The position numbers and the translations under genes are program-made. Shown here piece after piece: positions 1-8,240 of a stretch of 64,000 bases of DNA. The stretch covers positions 949,867-1,013,866 of the forward strand of contig NZ_QKUF01000001.1 in assembly GCF_003253565.1 (NCBI RefSeq), read 5' to 3'. The notes beneath the pieces were generated by a model. The model did not search any database and had not been told where the DNA came from. It saw only the letters and a list, made by a program, of their open reading frames with translations. Within the stretch, counting starts at the first letter, position 1; every line of letters begins with the position of its first letter. This DNA is from Thermosporothrix hazakensis (GTDB lineage Bacteria > Chloroflexota > Ktedonobacteria > Ktedonobacterales > Ktedonobacteraceae).

Positions 1-80
1 AAGACAACGTCGGACTGCCCTTCTTCTATTTGCAGACGAGCACGATACAACTGCATCTGCAATTTTGCATTTGATACCAC
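1..80 (-). CDS. Unrecognised protein, N-terminus only (cut by window edge)
   Basis: The first ~26 residues of a leftward gene are visible; the rest lies outside the window. A strong SD (GGAGGAG, 90-96 on the minus strand) sits 9 nt before a GTG at 80. An in-frame ATG at 89 exists but lies almost on top of the SD, so the GTG is preferred. The visible peptide (NAKLQMQLYRARLQIEEGQS) is polar and probably helical. It is too short to assign a family. The gene has its own promoter with a palindrome on the start site, so it is probably regulated singly. Confidence 0.5.
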   Translation of the reverse strand, partial: MVSNAKLQMQLYRARLQIEEGQSDVV

Positions 81-102
81 GAACCGCATCTCCTCCTTAC
101 AT

Positions 103-126
103 CATATGTAAACATATGCAATTATA
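103..126 (-). promoter_or_regulatory. -10 box with CATATG inverted repeat (putative operator)
   Basis: On the minus strand a perfect TATAAT (126-121) is followed by CATATG-TTTA-CATATG (118-103). The expected transcription start falls inside the first CATATG and the repeat ends shortly before the SD of the leftward partial gene. No convincing -35 box is seen. A repressor site over the start point is inferred from position only. Confidence 0.45.
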
Positions 127-476
127 ACACATCCATAGAAAAATGAGTAGTTTTGGAAGGATAAATAGGAAAGAAGAGAAGAAGTCTTATATGCCAATAG
201 AAGGAGGGTAAAGAAAGTACAACGGAAAATCTTGAACCCTTACCACCGCGCCCACAAAGTGGCAAGGAGATTTCCCGTTATTCACAGTATAACGTAATCT
301 TTTCTTTTACACAAGAACCCAGTACTTACAGGATATGCGCTTTTCCTTGCGAGACAAGTAGCTTCGTGATAGACTGTGCAAGGGGCCAGAGCGCCCACCC
401 TCTCGATACTGTATTATAAAAGCAGGAAGAAAAAAACATTTACCCCTTTGCCCAAAAACAAGCAAAGTGGCTAGAT
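127..476. other. Non-coding region upstream of yvcK
   Basis: No open frame with an SD is seen. The stretch is AT-rich to about 200. Just before the yvcK start (about 444-470) an imperfect inverted repeat, CCTTTGC and GCAAAGTGG around an A-rich loop, could form a small hairpin in the leader. No clear promoter was found. Confidence 0.3.
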
Positions 477-1595
477 GTGGAAGATGGAGAAACGAAATTG
501 ATGCATCTAGAAGAAGGTAATACCATCGAGAACGAGAGTGGATCCAGTAGCAGGAGATTGACAGTGCAAGGAAACCATCGCTTACATGATCGCCTCACTA
601 ATCTGCGGGTTGTCACCATCGGTGGAGGTTCGGGAACGTTTTCGGTGCTTTCGCATCTCAAAAAATATCCCCTGAACATTACTGCCATCGTGACTATGTC
701 AGATAGTGGCGGCAGTTCACGCATGCTCATGGACGAGTTCCGTCGCCAGTTACCACTCGGAGACCTTCGCCAATCCCTTGTAGCGCTTGCCCGCAATGGA
801 GCTCTCTGGCGCGAGGTCTTTATGCATCGCTTTGAACGTGACGATGAGGATGAAACAGAGGCAACCATTCGGCAGGGTGTCACCGGGCATAGTCTGGGTA
901 ACCTGATCATTAAAGGGCTACAGGACATCAATAACGGCGACCTGCTTCTTGCCATTGAAGACGCACAAGAACTCCTCAATACCGCAGGCAATGTTCTGCC
1001 GGTAACCTTAACTCCCACAACGCTCTGTGCAGACCTTGAAGACGGCACGACGATCTGTAGCGAAACCGAGATCGATACACGTGGCAAAAAAGACCGCGGC
1101 GACCTTTCCCCTATTCAACGTCTCCATCTTCTCCCGGAGGATGCCGCAGCCTGTCCTCAGGCTATTCGTGCGCTACGCCGGGCAGATATCATCATCATTG
1201 GCCCTGGCGACCTGTACACAAGCTTGCTCCCCAATCTGCTGGTGCGCGATGTCGCACGCGCTATTCGTGAGTCAGAGGCCGAAAAGGTATATGTCTGCAA
1301 TCTGATGACCAAGCATGGTGAAACAGATGGCTACAAAGCATCTGACTTTGTCAATGTAATCCATCGTTATCTTGGAGCCCGCGTCGACCGCGTCATCGTT
1401 AATGACGGTCCCTTCTCACCCGATCTCCTCAAGATGTATTCTGAAGAGCGCAGTGAGCCCGTCCTTGTCGATCGCGCCCAGCTCAGTCGTCTGGTGCCCA
1501 ACGTTGTCATCGAGCACCTCACGCTGGAAGATGACACGCTGGCCCGTCACGATGCCGATAGACTGGTGCAGGCCATCCTGAAAGACTATTTTTAA
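477..1595 (+). CDS. yvcK: Gluconeogenesis factor / UDP-sugar-binding YvcK (GlmR, CofD-like family)
   Basis: The 372-residue product has the YvcK/CofD-like Rossmann signature: a glycine-rich VVTIGGGSGTF near residues 45-55, followed by the MSDSGGSSR and LPLGDLRQ motifs that bind nucleotide sugar in this family. YvcK proteins are cytoplasmic, bind UDP-GlcNAc and adjust carbon flux between gluconeogenesis and cell-wall precursor synthesis. The length is slightly above the family norm (~320) because of a 40-residue polar N-terminal extension. The GTG at 477 has only a weak SD; an ATG at 501 is a possible start. The usual partners rapZ and whiA are not adjacent. The gene is followed by a hairpin shared with a convergent gene. 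Confidence 0.88.
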   Translation: MEDGETKLMHLEEGNTIENESGSSSRRLTVQGNHRLHDRLTNLRVVTIGGGSGTFSVLSHLKKYPLNITAIVTMSDSGGSSRMLMDEFRRQLPLGDLRQSLVALARNGALWREVFMHRFERDDEDETEATIRQGVTGHSLGNLIIKGLQDINNGDLLLAIEDAQELLNTAGNVLPVTLTPTTLCADLEDGTTICSETEIDTRGKKDRGDLSPIQRLHLLPEDAAACPQAIRALRRADIIIIGPGDLYTSLLPNLLVRDVARAIRESEAEKVYVCNLMTKHGETDGYKASDFVNVIHRYLGARVDRVIVNDGPFSPDLLKMYSEERSEPVLVDRAQLSRLVPNVVIEHLTLEDDTLARHDADRLVQAILKDYF

Positions 1596-1641
1596 CACAG
1601 CATCTGGTCACGCCAGTATTTGGCCCTCACGCGGCCTGAAG

Positions 1642-1672
1642 AAGCCCTTCTACGCCAAAGGTAGAAGGGCTT
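1642..1672. terminator. Hairpin between convergent genes
   Basis: A perfect 12-bp inverted repeat (AAGCCCTTCTAC, loop GCCAAAG, GTAGAAGGGCTT) lies between yvcK and the convergent GYD gene. There is no U-run on either side, so termination would be weak or factor-aided. Confidence 0.55.
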
Positions 1673-1679
1673 GTCATGC

Positions 1680-1973
1680 TCATCGCAATCCGTGAGCGAT
1701 CTGTTCAAATTCCTCACGTGGAAAGGCTCTCAGAGTTTGCGTTCTCATGGAACCCTGAGTCATCGTTTCAAGAAGAAGGCGAGCTGCCGTCTGATCGTCG
1801 GGAGCCTCGATGATTACCACATAATCAAACTGGCCCATCACTAAATAGAAGCCTACTAACCTGCCACCAACCTCTTTTGCGGCCTCTTCAAAGGCCCTGA
1901 GACGCTCTGGCGCATCCCTGACGTCCTTCACGCTCTGCTCCGTCAAATTGACCAGAGTCACGTATGTTGGCAT
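1680..1973 (-). CDS. GYD domain protein
   Basis: This small 97-residue protein starts MPTYVTLVNLTEQ and contains the pattern of the GYD family (pfam08734): an opening beta strand, a long helix ending in VGGRLVGFYLVMGQFDYV, then EAPDDQTAA and a final beta-helix unit. GYD proteins are ferredoxin-like, probably oligomeric proteins of unknown biochemical role. The ATG at 1973 was chosen because GGAGG lies 9 nt upstream; a longer open frame to 2069 has no SD. It is monocistronic and convergent with yvcK. Confidence 0.8.
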   Translation of the reverse strand: MPTYVTLVNLTEQSVKDVRDAPERLRAFEEAAKEVGGRLVGFYLVMGQFDYVVIIEAPDDQTAARLLLETMTQGSMRTQTLRAFPREEFEQIAHGLR

Positions 1974-2137
1974 AGACGTTTTCCTCCACATTGAGAAAAA
2001 AGACATGCACCGTCTCGCAGAACAACGGCCATATACTCCATTGTATACGCTGGCATGCCGACAACACAAGTACCTTTTCTTTCTAATTCTTTTCTCTCAT
2101 CTCAGATTTCTAACATCGGAATGGTCCTTTTCTCATT

Positions 2138-3553
2138 TTACCTCTTCTGGACAAAGAGCCAACCTTCACAGATTCCGGCCAGCGCTCCCGCCAGCAAGAA
2201 GATACCGCGATGCGTCATAATGCCACCCTGAAACACAAACAACCCACTGGAAAGCAGAAGATAGGTGAAGAGAGCCAGAACCGCGCCGACAAATGGTCGT
2301 GTGAACCACGTGATGACGATAAATAATGGTGGGGGAGCACTTCGATACTGGCTCAGGGTTAACAGACAACTGATACAGCCACCCAACAAACCATACATCA
2401 AGACCAGCCAGGGGACTCCCAACAGCGTAAACTCTTCATTCAAGATAGCCCGCGCAAAACCAATGCCATGCAACACTGCAAAGGTGAGTGTTAGCAGGAG
2501 CGTAAATACCAGATAGGTCGCAAATAAAGTTAACAGAGAGGAACGCCGACGCGTCGTCGCACGCGGCAACAATGGTTCCTTGCTGGCCTCCTTTTCCTGA
2601 AGCTCCTGAAAGGCTGGAAGCGGCTCTGTATCCTGCGGGGCATACTCGATCAGTGCCGTATCCAGCCTGCTTTTCTCCTCGGTGGTTGCTGTATCCTCTT
2701 CTTGCATCATATACCTCCCCAGGTACTTCATCGGTAGTTTTTGTTTACGAGCCGCCGCCGCCAGTTGCTGAACAAACGCCGTTCCCCCCGACTCCGATAG
2801 CAAAGAAAGGGGCTGCAATTGCTGACGCACGGCCTCGGCTGCAATATAGGTGATACAGGAGATATCGCGAGACCGATAGACCTCGCGCACAACGGCCTGT
2901 ACGGGGCGAAACAGGGGCCGTGGAGGCGCAGCCGCATGCACCCTATCTAGCAGCGATGCTTCATCATCTACGGGCTTTGTCAGGCGTTGTGGCACACGAT
3001 AGAGCACCCCCCAGACCTCCGCCTTTGCTTCAGGTCCTGGTTCAATGGTTGCCAGGGTCTTTTGTTCGTTCGGCAGGGTTCCCAATAAAATGCTATAGCC
3101 TTTCAGTACTGCGGGACCATAGAGCAGAGCCTGTCCATCCATCCGTTCGACGCTATTCAGCACGGTAGGGTCCATCTCAAGGCCATATTCAAAAAGCCAG
3201 GTGAATTGCGGTACTGTCTCAACGGGAGCGGTTGTAACGGTTGATCCCTCCTCAACCGACTCTTCTTCCTCGTCGATTTCTTCGGGCAAAGGGGGGGCAG
3301 ACGGGGCCTTTGCCGGAAAGGAGGGCTGTATCTCTTCCTCGCTTGCCTCCGGCTCTTCGAGCTGCGATAGATCGTGAAGAGCAAGCTCAGAATGCAGGGT
3401 TAACGGTCTGGGAGTATTGCTTCTGATGACAGAGACGCCGGGCGCCACCTCTTCGTTCTCTTGCTCTCCCTCAGCCATGATGTCATCGGAAGCATCCTCT
3501 ACTCGCTTGTGCTCGTTGCTCTGACTCTCCACTGCTTTCACCTTCTTCCACAT
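2138..3553 (-). CDS. Gamma-glutamylcyclotransferase-like domain fused to a C-terminal membrane domain
   Basis: The product is 471 residues. Residues 1-117 are acidic and low complexity. Residues ~118-285 resemble the GGCT/AIG2 barrel: FEYGLEMDPTVL near the start, GPAVLKGYSILLGTL, then VWGVLYRVP followed by an acidic PVDDEAS that sits where the family carries its catalytic Glu. Residues ~340-470 form four hydrophobic helices. GGCT enzymes cyclise gamma-glutamyl amines, but activity here is uncertain because the motifs are diverged. The start at 3553 has AAGGTGG close upstream; the open frame continues to 3610. The fusion to a membrane domain is unusual for this fold. No partner gene is evident. 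Confidence 0.55.
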   Translation of the reverse strand: MWKKVKAVESQSNEHKRVEDASDDIMAEGEQENEEVAPGVSVIRSNTPRPLTLHSELALHDLSQLEEPEASEEEIQPSFPAKAPSAPPLPEEIDEEEESVEEGSTVTTAPVETVPQFTWLFEYGLEMDPTVLNSVERMDGQALLYGPAVLKGYSILLGTLPNEQKTLATIEPGPEAKAEVWGVLYRVPQRLTKPVDDEASLLDRVHAAAPPRPLFRPVQAVVREVYRSRDISCITYIAAEAVRQQLQPLSLLSESGGTAFVQQLAAAARKQKLPMKYLGRYMMQEEDTATTEEKSRLDTALIEYAPQDTEPLPAFQELQEKEASKEPLLPRATTRRRSSLLTLFATYLVFTLLLTLTFAVLHGIGFARAILNEEFTLLGVPWLVLMYGLLGGCISCLLTLSQYRSAPPPLFIVITWFTRPFVGAVLALFTYLLLSSGLFVFQGGIMTHRGIFLLAGALAGICEGWLFVQKR

Positions 3554-3692
3554 GCACCACCTTATTTCAAGAAGTGTCAGACTATTGCTTTCTGTAGTAT
3601 CAGGATACAAACAACTCCCATTTTCACCAAATCAATAGGCCAAAAGTAGTGTTGTCTCCCGCGTCACTCTCTTTCCCCACCCCTACCGTGCT

Positions 3693-4586
3693 CTACGGAG
3701 CCAGTTGCAACGCGAGCATCGCCTCCCCGATCTTCCGGGCATAGGTGCCAATCTCGTCCCGTTTCAGCGTTCCTTGCTCCGTAATCCAGTGGCGCACCAG
3801 GTGGGAAGGTGTCGCATCAAAGTAAAAATTGCGCACTGCAATCCCTTCAGGCGCGTCCGGCCAGACCTCCTCTGGCTCTTTTTCTTCAAGCCAGTGTTCC
3901 TCGTCGGGGTTCCAGTGGCGCGGCGTGATCTTCAATGTCTCACAGAGCACATAGAAGGGGATCTGGAGACCGTGAGCCGCCCAGCCTACCAGAGCCGTCC
4001 CGGCCTTATTCAGCACCGTGCCATCTTCCAGCACGCTATCAGCACCGACCACCACCGCCTGACAGCGTGGCAGAAAAAGAGCGGCCTGAGCATCGGTAAT
4101 CAGCGTGATCTTCAGCCCGGCACACTGTAAGATTAGTGCCGTCTCACGCCCCTCAAAGTTCGGGCGCCCTTCCATCACCACCACCTCGCTGATCTGCTGC
4201 CGGCAGGCCCGCAACACATCAAGTACGGTATTGGAGATGCTGCATGTCAGCAGGCGCCCGTGCAATAAGGGAGCCGCGTGCTGCGCGATACGGGTGGTCA
4301 TGCGGTCATAGTCAGAGAGCATCCTTGCAGCGGCCGCTGCGATCTCCGCGGGCGTTTTGCGTCCGACCATTAACAGGCCCATCGCCCCCGAAAGAGCCGC
4401 CATTGCCGGACGCGCCTGTGCGATTTCGCGCGCAACTTCTCGCAGCATGTAAATATGCTCTTGCTGTTCGGTAACCTTCTCCTTCGCTGCATCGTGCATA
4501 ATACAAATTGCCTCACGCACTAACCAGCGTGACCCATGTTCTCTATCTGAGTACAGTTTTTTCACTCTTTGTTCAATTGCATTCAT
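3693..4586 (-). CDS. eIF-2B alpha/beta/delta family protein (sugar-phosphate isomerase-like)
   Basis: The 297-residue protein belongs to the IF-2B superfamily: an N-terminal helical region (1-110) and a Rossmann-like C-terminal domain with VVVGADSVLEDGTVLNKAGT, in which the Asp and Lys are the family's hallmark active-site residues. Bacterial members include methylthioribose-1-phosphate isomerase and ribose-1,5-bisphosphate isomerase. Full-length MtnA is usually ~350 residues, so this shorter form may act on another phosphosugar or have a regulatory role. An AGGAGGG lies 7 nt before the ATG. It is divergent from the next gene, with a 255-nt intergenic region in which no clear promoter was identified. 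Confidence 0.75.
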   Translation of the reverse strand: MNAIEQRVKKLYSDREHGSRWLVREAICIMHDAAKEKVTEQQEHIYMLREVAREIAQARPAMAALSGAMGLLMVGRKTPAEIAAAAARMLSDYDRMTTRIAQHAAPLLHGRLLTCSISNTVLDVLRACRQQISEVVVMEGRPNFEGRETALILQCAGLKITLITDAQAALFLPRCQAVVVGADSVLEDGTVLNKAGTALVGWAAHGLQIPFYVLCETLKITPRHWNPDEEHWLEEKEPEEVWPDAPEGIAVRNFYFDATPSHLVRHWITEQGTLKRDEIGTYARKIGEAMLALQLAP

Positions 4587-4841
4587 AGTACATCCCTCCT
4601 GGCAGCAAATTTATCTTTGCCGTTTTGCAACGTCATAAACAACAAAGAAACAGTTTAACATAGTCTGCGTCAGAGCATCGACTAATCGTACAACCAACAG
4701 TTGTACTTTTTCGTGCGTGTGCAGATAGCATTTCTTTTATCGTAACCGTGAGATTTAATATATTCCACAATAACTGCGTCATAAAGGTAGAGAGGGTATT
4801 CACGTACAGCATGTTTCGCCATTGGAACAAAGGAGAACACA

Positions 4842-5552
4842 ATGCATCATACATTGTACCGGGATGATGTTCAAGCAAGGCGTGTCACCAGCACAATACA
4901 GAGCGCGCTCGCCAGGCAAGGTGTTATACAGGGTATCTCACCAAATGTCCTCGCCAGCACGCTTTGTATCTGGACACAGGCCGCATTCACCTTACGCCAG
5001 CGAGCCACCGAGCTGATCGAGAAGCCCTGCCAGGAGCATGGCATTGCGATCCAGTGCCTCGGCGAGTATCCGTTGTTTACTGGCTCAAAGCTGATTCGAG
5101 GTGCGCAAACAGATGTAGTGATTCTTCCAGCAGAAGAAGATCCGCTCCTGGCATCAGGAAAGTTCCCTGTGCCGCTTCATGCCGCTCGACGCCTTCAACT
5201 CATCAGAGAAGCCGGGGTACCACTCGACCAGATGCGGACCTACATTGCCCACGAGGTGCCACGCAACAGCGTCAGCGAGCATGGACCAATTCCACTGGAA
5301 GTCATCGCGCCGCCTGTGCCAAAGGAAGCAGCCGCCACCGCCGAACAGCTAGGCAACATCGCACATATCGCTACTACAATCGTTCTGGGCAAGCTGAAAA
5401 AGGCCTTTACTGCCGGTATTAAGGGTGCGGGCATCGCCACCACCGGGGCCGGAATCGCAACCGCAGCACTGCTTGACCCGCTGATCTTTGGCGCGTATGC
5501 CGATCAGCATGGCCTGGCCACATGGTTTGTTCTGGCACAATGGTACTGGTAA
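4842..5552 (+). CDS. Uncharacterised protein with hydrophobic C-terminus
   Basis: The 236-residue product is not recognised. The first ~150 residues look like a mixed alpha/beta soluble domain. Residues ~165-236 are Ala/Gly/Ile-rich (an IKGAGIATTGAGIATAALL stretch) and could be one or two membrane helices or an amphipathic hairpin. AAGGAGA lies a few bases before the ATG. It is followed after 89 nt by a membrane protein and then a thiolase, all rightward, so a three-gene transcript is possible. No catalytic motif is visible. Confidence 0.6.
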   Translation: MHHTLYRDDVQARRVTSTIQSALARQGVIQGISPNVLASTLCIWTQAAFTLRQRATELIEKPCQEHGIAIQCLGEYPLFTGSKLIRGAQTDVVILPAEEDPLLASGKFPVPLHAARRLQLIREAGVPLDQMRTYIAHEVPRNSVSEHGPIPLEVIAPPVPKEAAATAEQLGNIAHIATTIVLGKLKKAFTAGIKGAGIATTGAGIATAALLDPLIFGAYADQHGLATWFVLAQWYW

Positions 5553-5641
5553 AGCAGGCTGAGCGGGAGGTATGCTTCCCGGCAGCCTGCATGCCTCCCG
5601 GGCGCTTCAATCTGACCGACCAAACTATCCAGGAGTTTTTT

Positions 5642-6205
5642 ATGCTGCCAACACAACGACAGAGACAACAACAGGACAGGGAACCTTCCCCCTTCTCAGG
5701 AATCAGCGTACAGGACTTCATAGAGCACACGGTCATTTATGAGCACCAACCGCTTCCCTTTACGACAAAGCTCAAGCAGGGCGCACGGGCAGGAATGTTA
5801 CTCTCTGTGATCTGTGCGGCCCTTCTGCTGCTTTTCCCACTGATGAAGCAGCCACTACAGAGTATATACTTCCCCTTCTTTCTGGGCTGGTTGAACAATC
5901 CGCTAACTGTCTATATGCAATGGATCTCGCAGGCGTTTCCACTCCAACTGCTCAATGGCAGCCTCTTCTGTAGCGGAATAGCGCTACTCGTAATCACCCG
6001 TAACCTGCGCCAGGGCCATTTAGGGCTTCAGTGGATTGCTTTTGCGCAGGCACTTGGTGGAAGTTTGAACATGTTGCTTATGCTCCCTTTCTTGCTGCTT
6101 CTCGTGGTGAATCTGCTGGCCTGGTTTATCGCAATCGGCCTTGCGATCATCGTCAGCCTGCTGCTGATCCGCCTGCTGGTCGCTCTGGTTGAGCAACTCT
6201 CTTGA
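5642..6205 (+). CDS. Small multi-pass membrane protein, unknown function
   Basis: The 187-residue protein has a polar N-terminal ~55 residues, then about four hydrophobic segments (roughly 57-77, 85-100, 110-128 and 140-180), ending in a long Leu/Ile-rich helix. The ATG at 5642 follows AGGAG by 6 nt; upstream in-frame codons lack an SD and overlap the preceding gene. No family recognised. The stop is 68 nt before the thiolase start. Confidence 0.6.
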   Translation: MLPTQRQRQQQDREPSPFSGISVQDFIEHTVIYEHQPLPFTTKLKQGARAGMLLSVICAALLLLFPLMKQPLQSIYFPFFLGWLNNPLTVYMQWISQAFPLQLLNGSLFCSGIALLVITRNLRQGHLGLQWIAFAQALGGSLNMLLMLPFLLLLVVNLLAWFIAIGLAIIVSLLLIRLLVALVEQLS

Positions 6206-6273
6206 GCAATTTATGCGATAATAAGAGAAAAGACTATAGACTGTTTTCTAGCAGCAGTCAGGGAGAACATGCT

Positions 6274-7446
6274 ATGTTACAGCCCTCCACGCGCGAGGCC
6301 GTGATTGTTGCCGCCCTGCGCACACCGATCGGGAAACGAAATGGAAGCCTGAAAGACTGGCATCCTGTTGATCTCCTTGCTCATGTCCTTTCCGCCCTGA
6401 TCGAACGCACCAACCTTGACCCAACCCTCGTTGATGACGTCATTGTAGGCTGTGTTGACCAGGTTGGAGAACAGGCATTGAATATCGGACGCAATGCAGT
6501 GCTTGCCGCGGGCTTTCCCGAAAGTGTGCCTGCAACCACCGTTGACCGTCAGTGCGGCTCAGGACAGCAGGCGGTTCATTTTGCCGCGCAGGGCATCATC
6601 AGCGGAGCATATGACGTCGCCATTGCGGCAGGGGTCGAATCAATGACTCGTGTCCCGATGGGGTCAACCTATGAGCATGGGCCAGGACAGCCATTCGGGC
6701 CGCGAATGAGTGCACGCTACACAGAAGGACTTGTCCACCAGGGCATCAGTGCGGAGTTGATCGCAGAAAAATGGGAACTCAGTCGGGCCGAACTGGATGC
6801 CTTCAGCCTCGAAAGCCATCGCCGAGCAGCACAGGCTACTGCTGAGGGGCGTTTCCGCTCACAGATTATTCCGGTTCCGCTTCAGGAGACTGGCGTTCTA
6901 ATGGAACGAGATGAAGGGATTCGTACTGATACCAGTCTCGAAAAGCTGGCCGCGCTTCAGCCAGCGTTCAGGTCAGCAGGACGTATCACGGCAGGAAACT
7001 CCTCCCAGATTAGCGATGGAGCTTGCGCTCTGCTGCTAATGGAGCGAGGAGTTGCTGAGCGCCTCGGCCTCAAGCCACGAGCGCGTTTTGTCTCCTTCGC
7101 ACTTGCCGGAGCTGATCCCGTGTTTATGCTGACTGCGCCCATACCTGCCACGCGCAAGGTCTTAACAAAGGCACGTATGACGCTTGAGCAAATAGACCTG
7201 TTCGAGATCAACGAGGCGTTCGCAAGTGTTGTGCTTGCCTGGCAGCATGAACTTGGGGTCGATCAGGCAAAGGTCAATGTCAACGGCGGAGCAATTGCGC
7301 TTGGGCATCCATTGGGCGCCTCGGGGGCACGTCTGACCACTGCGCTGCTTTGCGAACTGGAGCGAACGGGGCTCCGCTACGGTCTTCAGACGATCTGTGA
7401 GGGCGGAGGTATGGCCAACGCCTTGATTCTTGAACGGCTGGATTAA
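6274..7446 (+). CDS. Acetyl-CoA acetyltransferase (thiolase)
   Basis: The 390-residue protein is a full-length thiolase. The nucleophilic Cys is at ~94 in VDRQCGSGQQA, the catalytic His at ~345 in NGGAIALGHPLGASG, and the second Cys at ~375 in CEGGGMANA. It would condense or cleave acyl-CoA (acetoacetyl-CoA formation or beta-oxidation). The closest textbook relatives are steroid and acetyl-CoA acetyltransferases. The ATG at 6274 has GGGAGA 7 nt upstream; a longer frame to 6202 overlaps the preceding gene and has no SD. No hydratase or dehydrogenase partner is adjacent, so the exact substrate is open. Confidence 0.9.
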   Translation: MLQPSTREAVIVAALRTPIGKRNGSLKDWHPVDLLAHVLSALIERTNLDPTLVDDVIVGCVDQVGEQALNIGRNAVLAAGFPESVPATTVDRQCGSGQQAVHFAAQGIISGAYDVAIAAGVESMTRVPMGSTYEHGPGQPFGPRMSARYTEGLVHQGISAELIAEKWELSRAELDAFSLESHRRAAQATAEGRFRSQIIPVPLQETGVLMERDEGIRTDTSLEKLAALQPAFRSAGRITAGNSSQISDGACALLLMERGVAERLGLKPRARFVSFALAGADPVFMLTAPIPATRKVLTKARMTLEQIDLFEINEAFASVVLAWQHELGVDQAKVNVNGGAIALGHPLGASGARLTTALLCELERTGLRYGLQTICEGGGMANALILERLD

Positions 7447-7450
7447 GCCA

Positions 7451-7483
7451 AAAAACGTACCCTGAGCGGTTTTCAGGGTACGT
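7451..7483 (-). terminator. Terminator between thiolase and XRE gene
   Basis: The 11-bp inverted repeat ACGTACCCTGA / TCAGGGTACGT (7455-7465, 7473-7483) is flanked on the left by an A-run, so on the minus strand the hairpin is followed by a T-run. It therefore terminates the small XRE gene, and may also slow transcripts leaving the thiolase. Confidence 0.75.
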
Positions 7484-7517
7484 ATACATTGTTCTCTCTC
7501 CTTTCCTGTCCATAGTT

Positions 7518-7727
7518 CTAATTGCGGTCGGGCTCCTCCTCAACCAGATCGCCAACACTGACCCCTAAGGCTCGTGAGAGCTTGACCAAAGTGCTATACG
7601 CTACGTCACGATACGGATCATGAAACAGCGCCTGTACAGTCTTGTAGTTTACATCAGCGATTCTCGATAAACGGGTCATACTGATGCTCTTGCTTTCAGC
7701 AATTTCCCTCACCTTGAGACGTATCAT
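7518..7727 (-). CDS. Small XRE/Cro-type HTH transcriptional regulator
   Basis: The 69-residue protein is a single lambda-repressor-like helix-turn-helix domain: SMTRLSRIADVNYKTVQALF supplies the HTH and TLVKLSRALGVSVGDLV the following helices, with an acidic tail. There is no sensor domain. AAGGGGGAAG precedes the ATG. The upstream AT-rich DNA (7728-7870) contains repeated CTTAGTA words that could be autoregulatory sites. It is divergent from the methionine leader, whose promoter lies 250 nt away. A role in that operon is possible but not shown. Confidence 0.8.
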   Translation of the reverse strand: MIRLKVREIAESKSISMTRLSRIADVNYKTVQALFHDPYRDVAYSTLVKLSRALGVSVGDLVEEEPDRN

Positions 7728-7980
7728 GTCTTCCCCCTTGAAAAACGAATATCGGTTTAAGTACGTGTAGTACGGCCTCTTAGTAAATAAAGGTAGTAAC
7801 GGGAGAAGCCGACAAATGATAGTATACTCTTACTTATTTAACGTCTTAGTATATAATATTTTCCATCTATTTTTCATATTTTAAAGGAAAACATGACCAT
7901 TCTCCAATATTTGCTCTTTTTACACCGGGAACGGATAAAAAAAAGAAGGGGAGCGGCTCAACAAATTCCAGTGCACCCCC

Positions 7981-8010
7981 TTGACATTTTTCAGAACTCT
8001 TAGGTATACT
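7981..8010 (+). promoter_or_regulatory. Promoter of the SAM/T-box leader (metX operon)
   Basis: A perfect -35 TTGACA (7981-7986), an 18-nt spacer and TATACT (8005-8010) form a housekeeping-type promoter. Transcription would start near 8017, about 50 nt before the SAM-I aptamer. Confidence 0.75.
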
Positions 8011-8067
8011 TAACAACGATACGAAACGCAAGCACCTTTTGACAATAAAATATATGCAGTAGCAATT

Positions 8068-8184
8068 GCTCTCATCCAGAGAGGTGGAGGGAAACGGCCC
8101 GATGAAGCCCGGCAACCCGTGTTGCAAAGTCGCATTACACAGGGTGCCAATTCCGGCGGAATGCATAATCCGCAAGATGAGGGG
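8068..8184 (+). promoter_or_regulatory. SAM-I (S-box) riboswitch
   Basis: The conserved core of the SAM-I aptamer is directly readable: GAGGTGGAGGGA (8081-8092), GATGAAGCCCGGCAACC (8101-8117) and GGTGCCAATTCC (8143-8154). The P1 stem closes by pairing CTCATC (8071-8076) with GATGAG (8176-8181). The 3' P1 strand continues into G-rich sequence that can pair with the C-rich arm of the terminator just downstream, the expected antiterminator. SAM binding should favour termination and shut off metX. Confidence 0.93.
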
Positions 8185-8202
8185 AGTATGCGTAGTCGCA
8201 GC

Positions 8203-8229
8203 ACCCCTGTCAAAAGTCAGGGGTTTTTT
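8203..8229 (+). terminator. SAM-I riboswitch expression-platform terminator
   Basis: ACCCCTG (8203-8209), an 8-nt loop and CAGGGGT (8218-8224) are followed by six T. Its position 19 nt after the aptamer P1 stem makes it the SAM-controlled attenuator. Confidence 0.88.
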
Positions 8230-8240
8230 GTTGCCCTGAA

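Noticed and set aside
1416-1598. Small minus-strand frame inside yvcK
   Set aside because: Antisense shadow of a well-supported gene.
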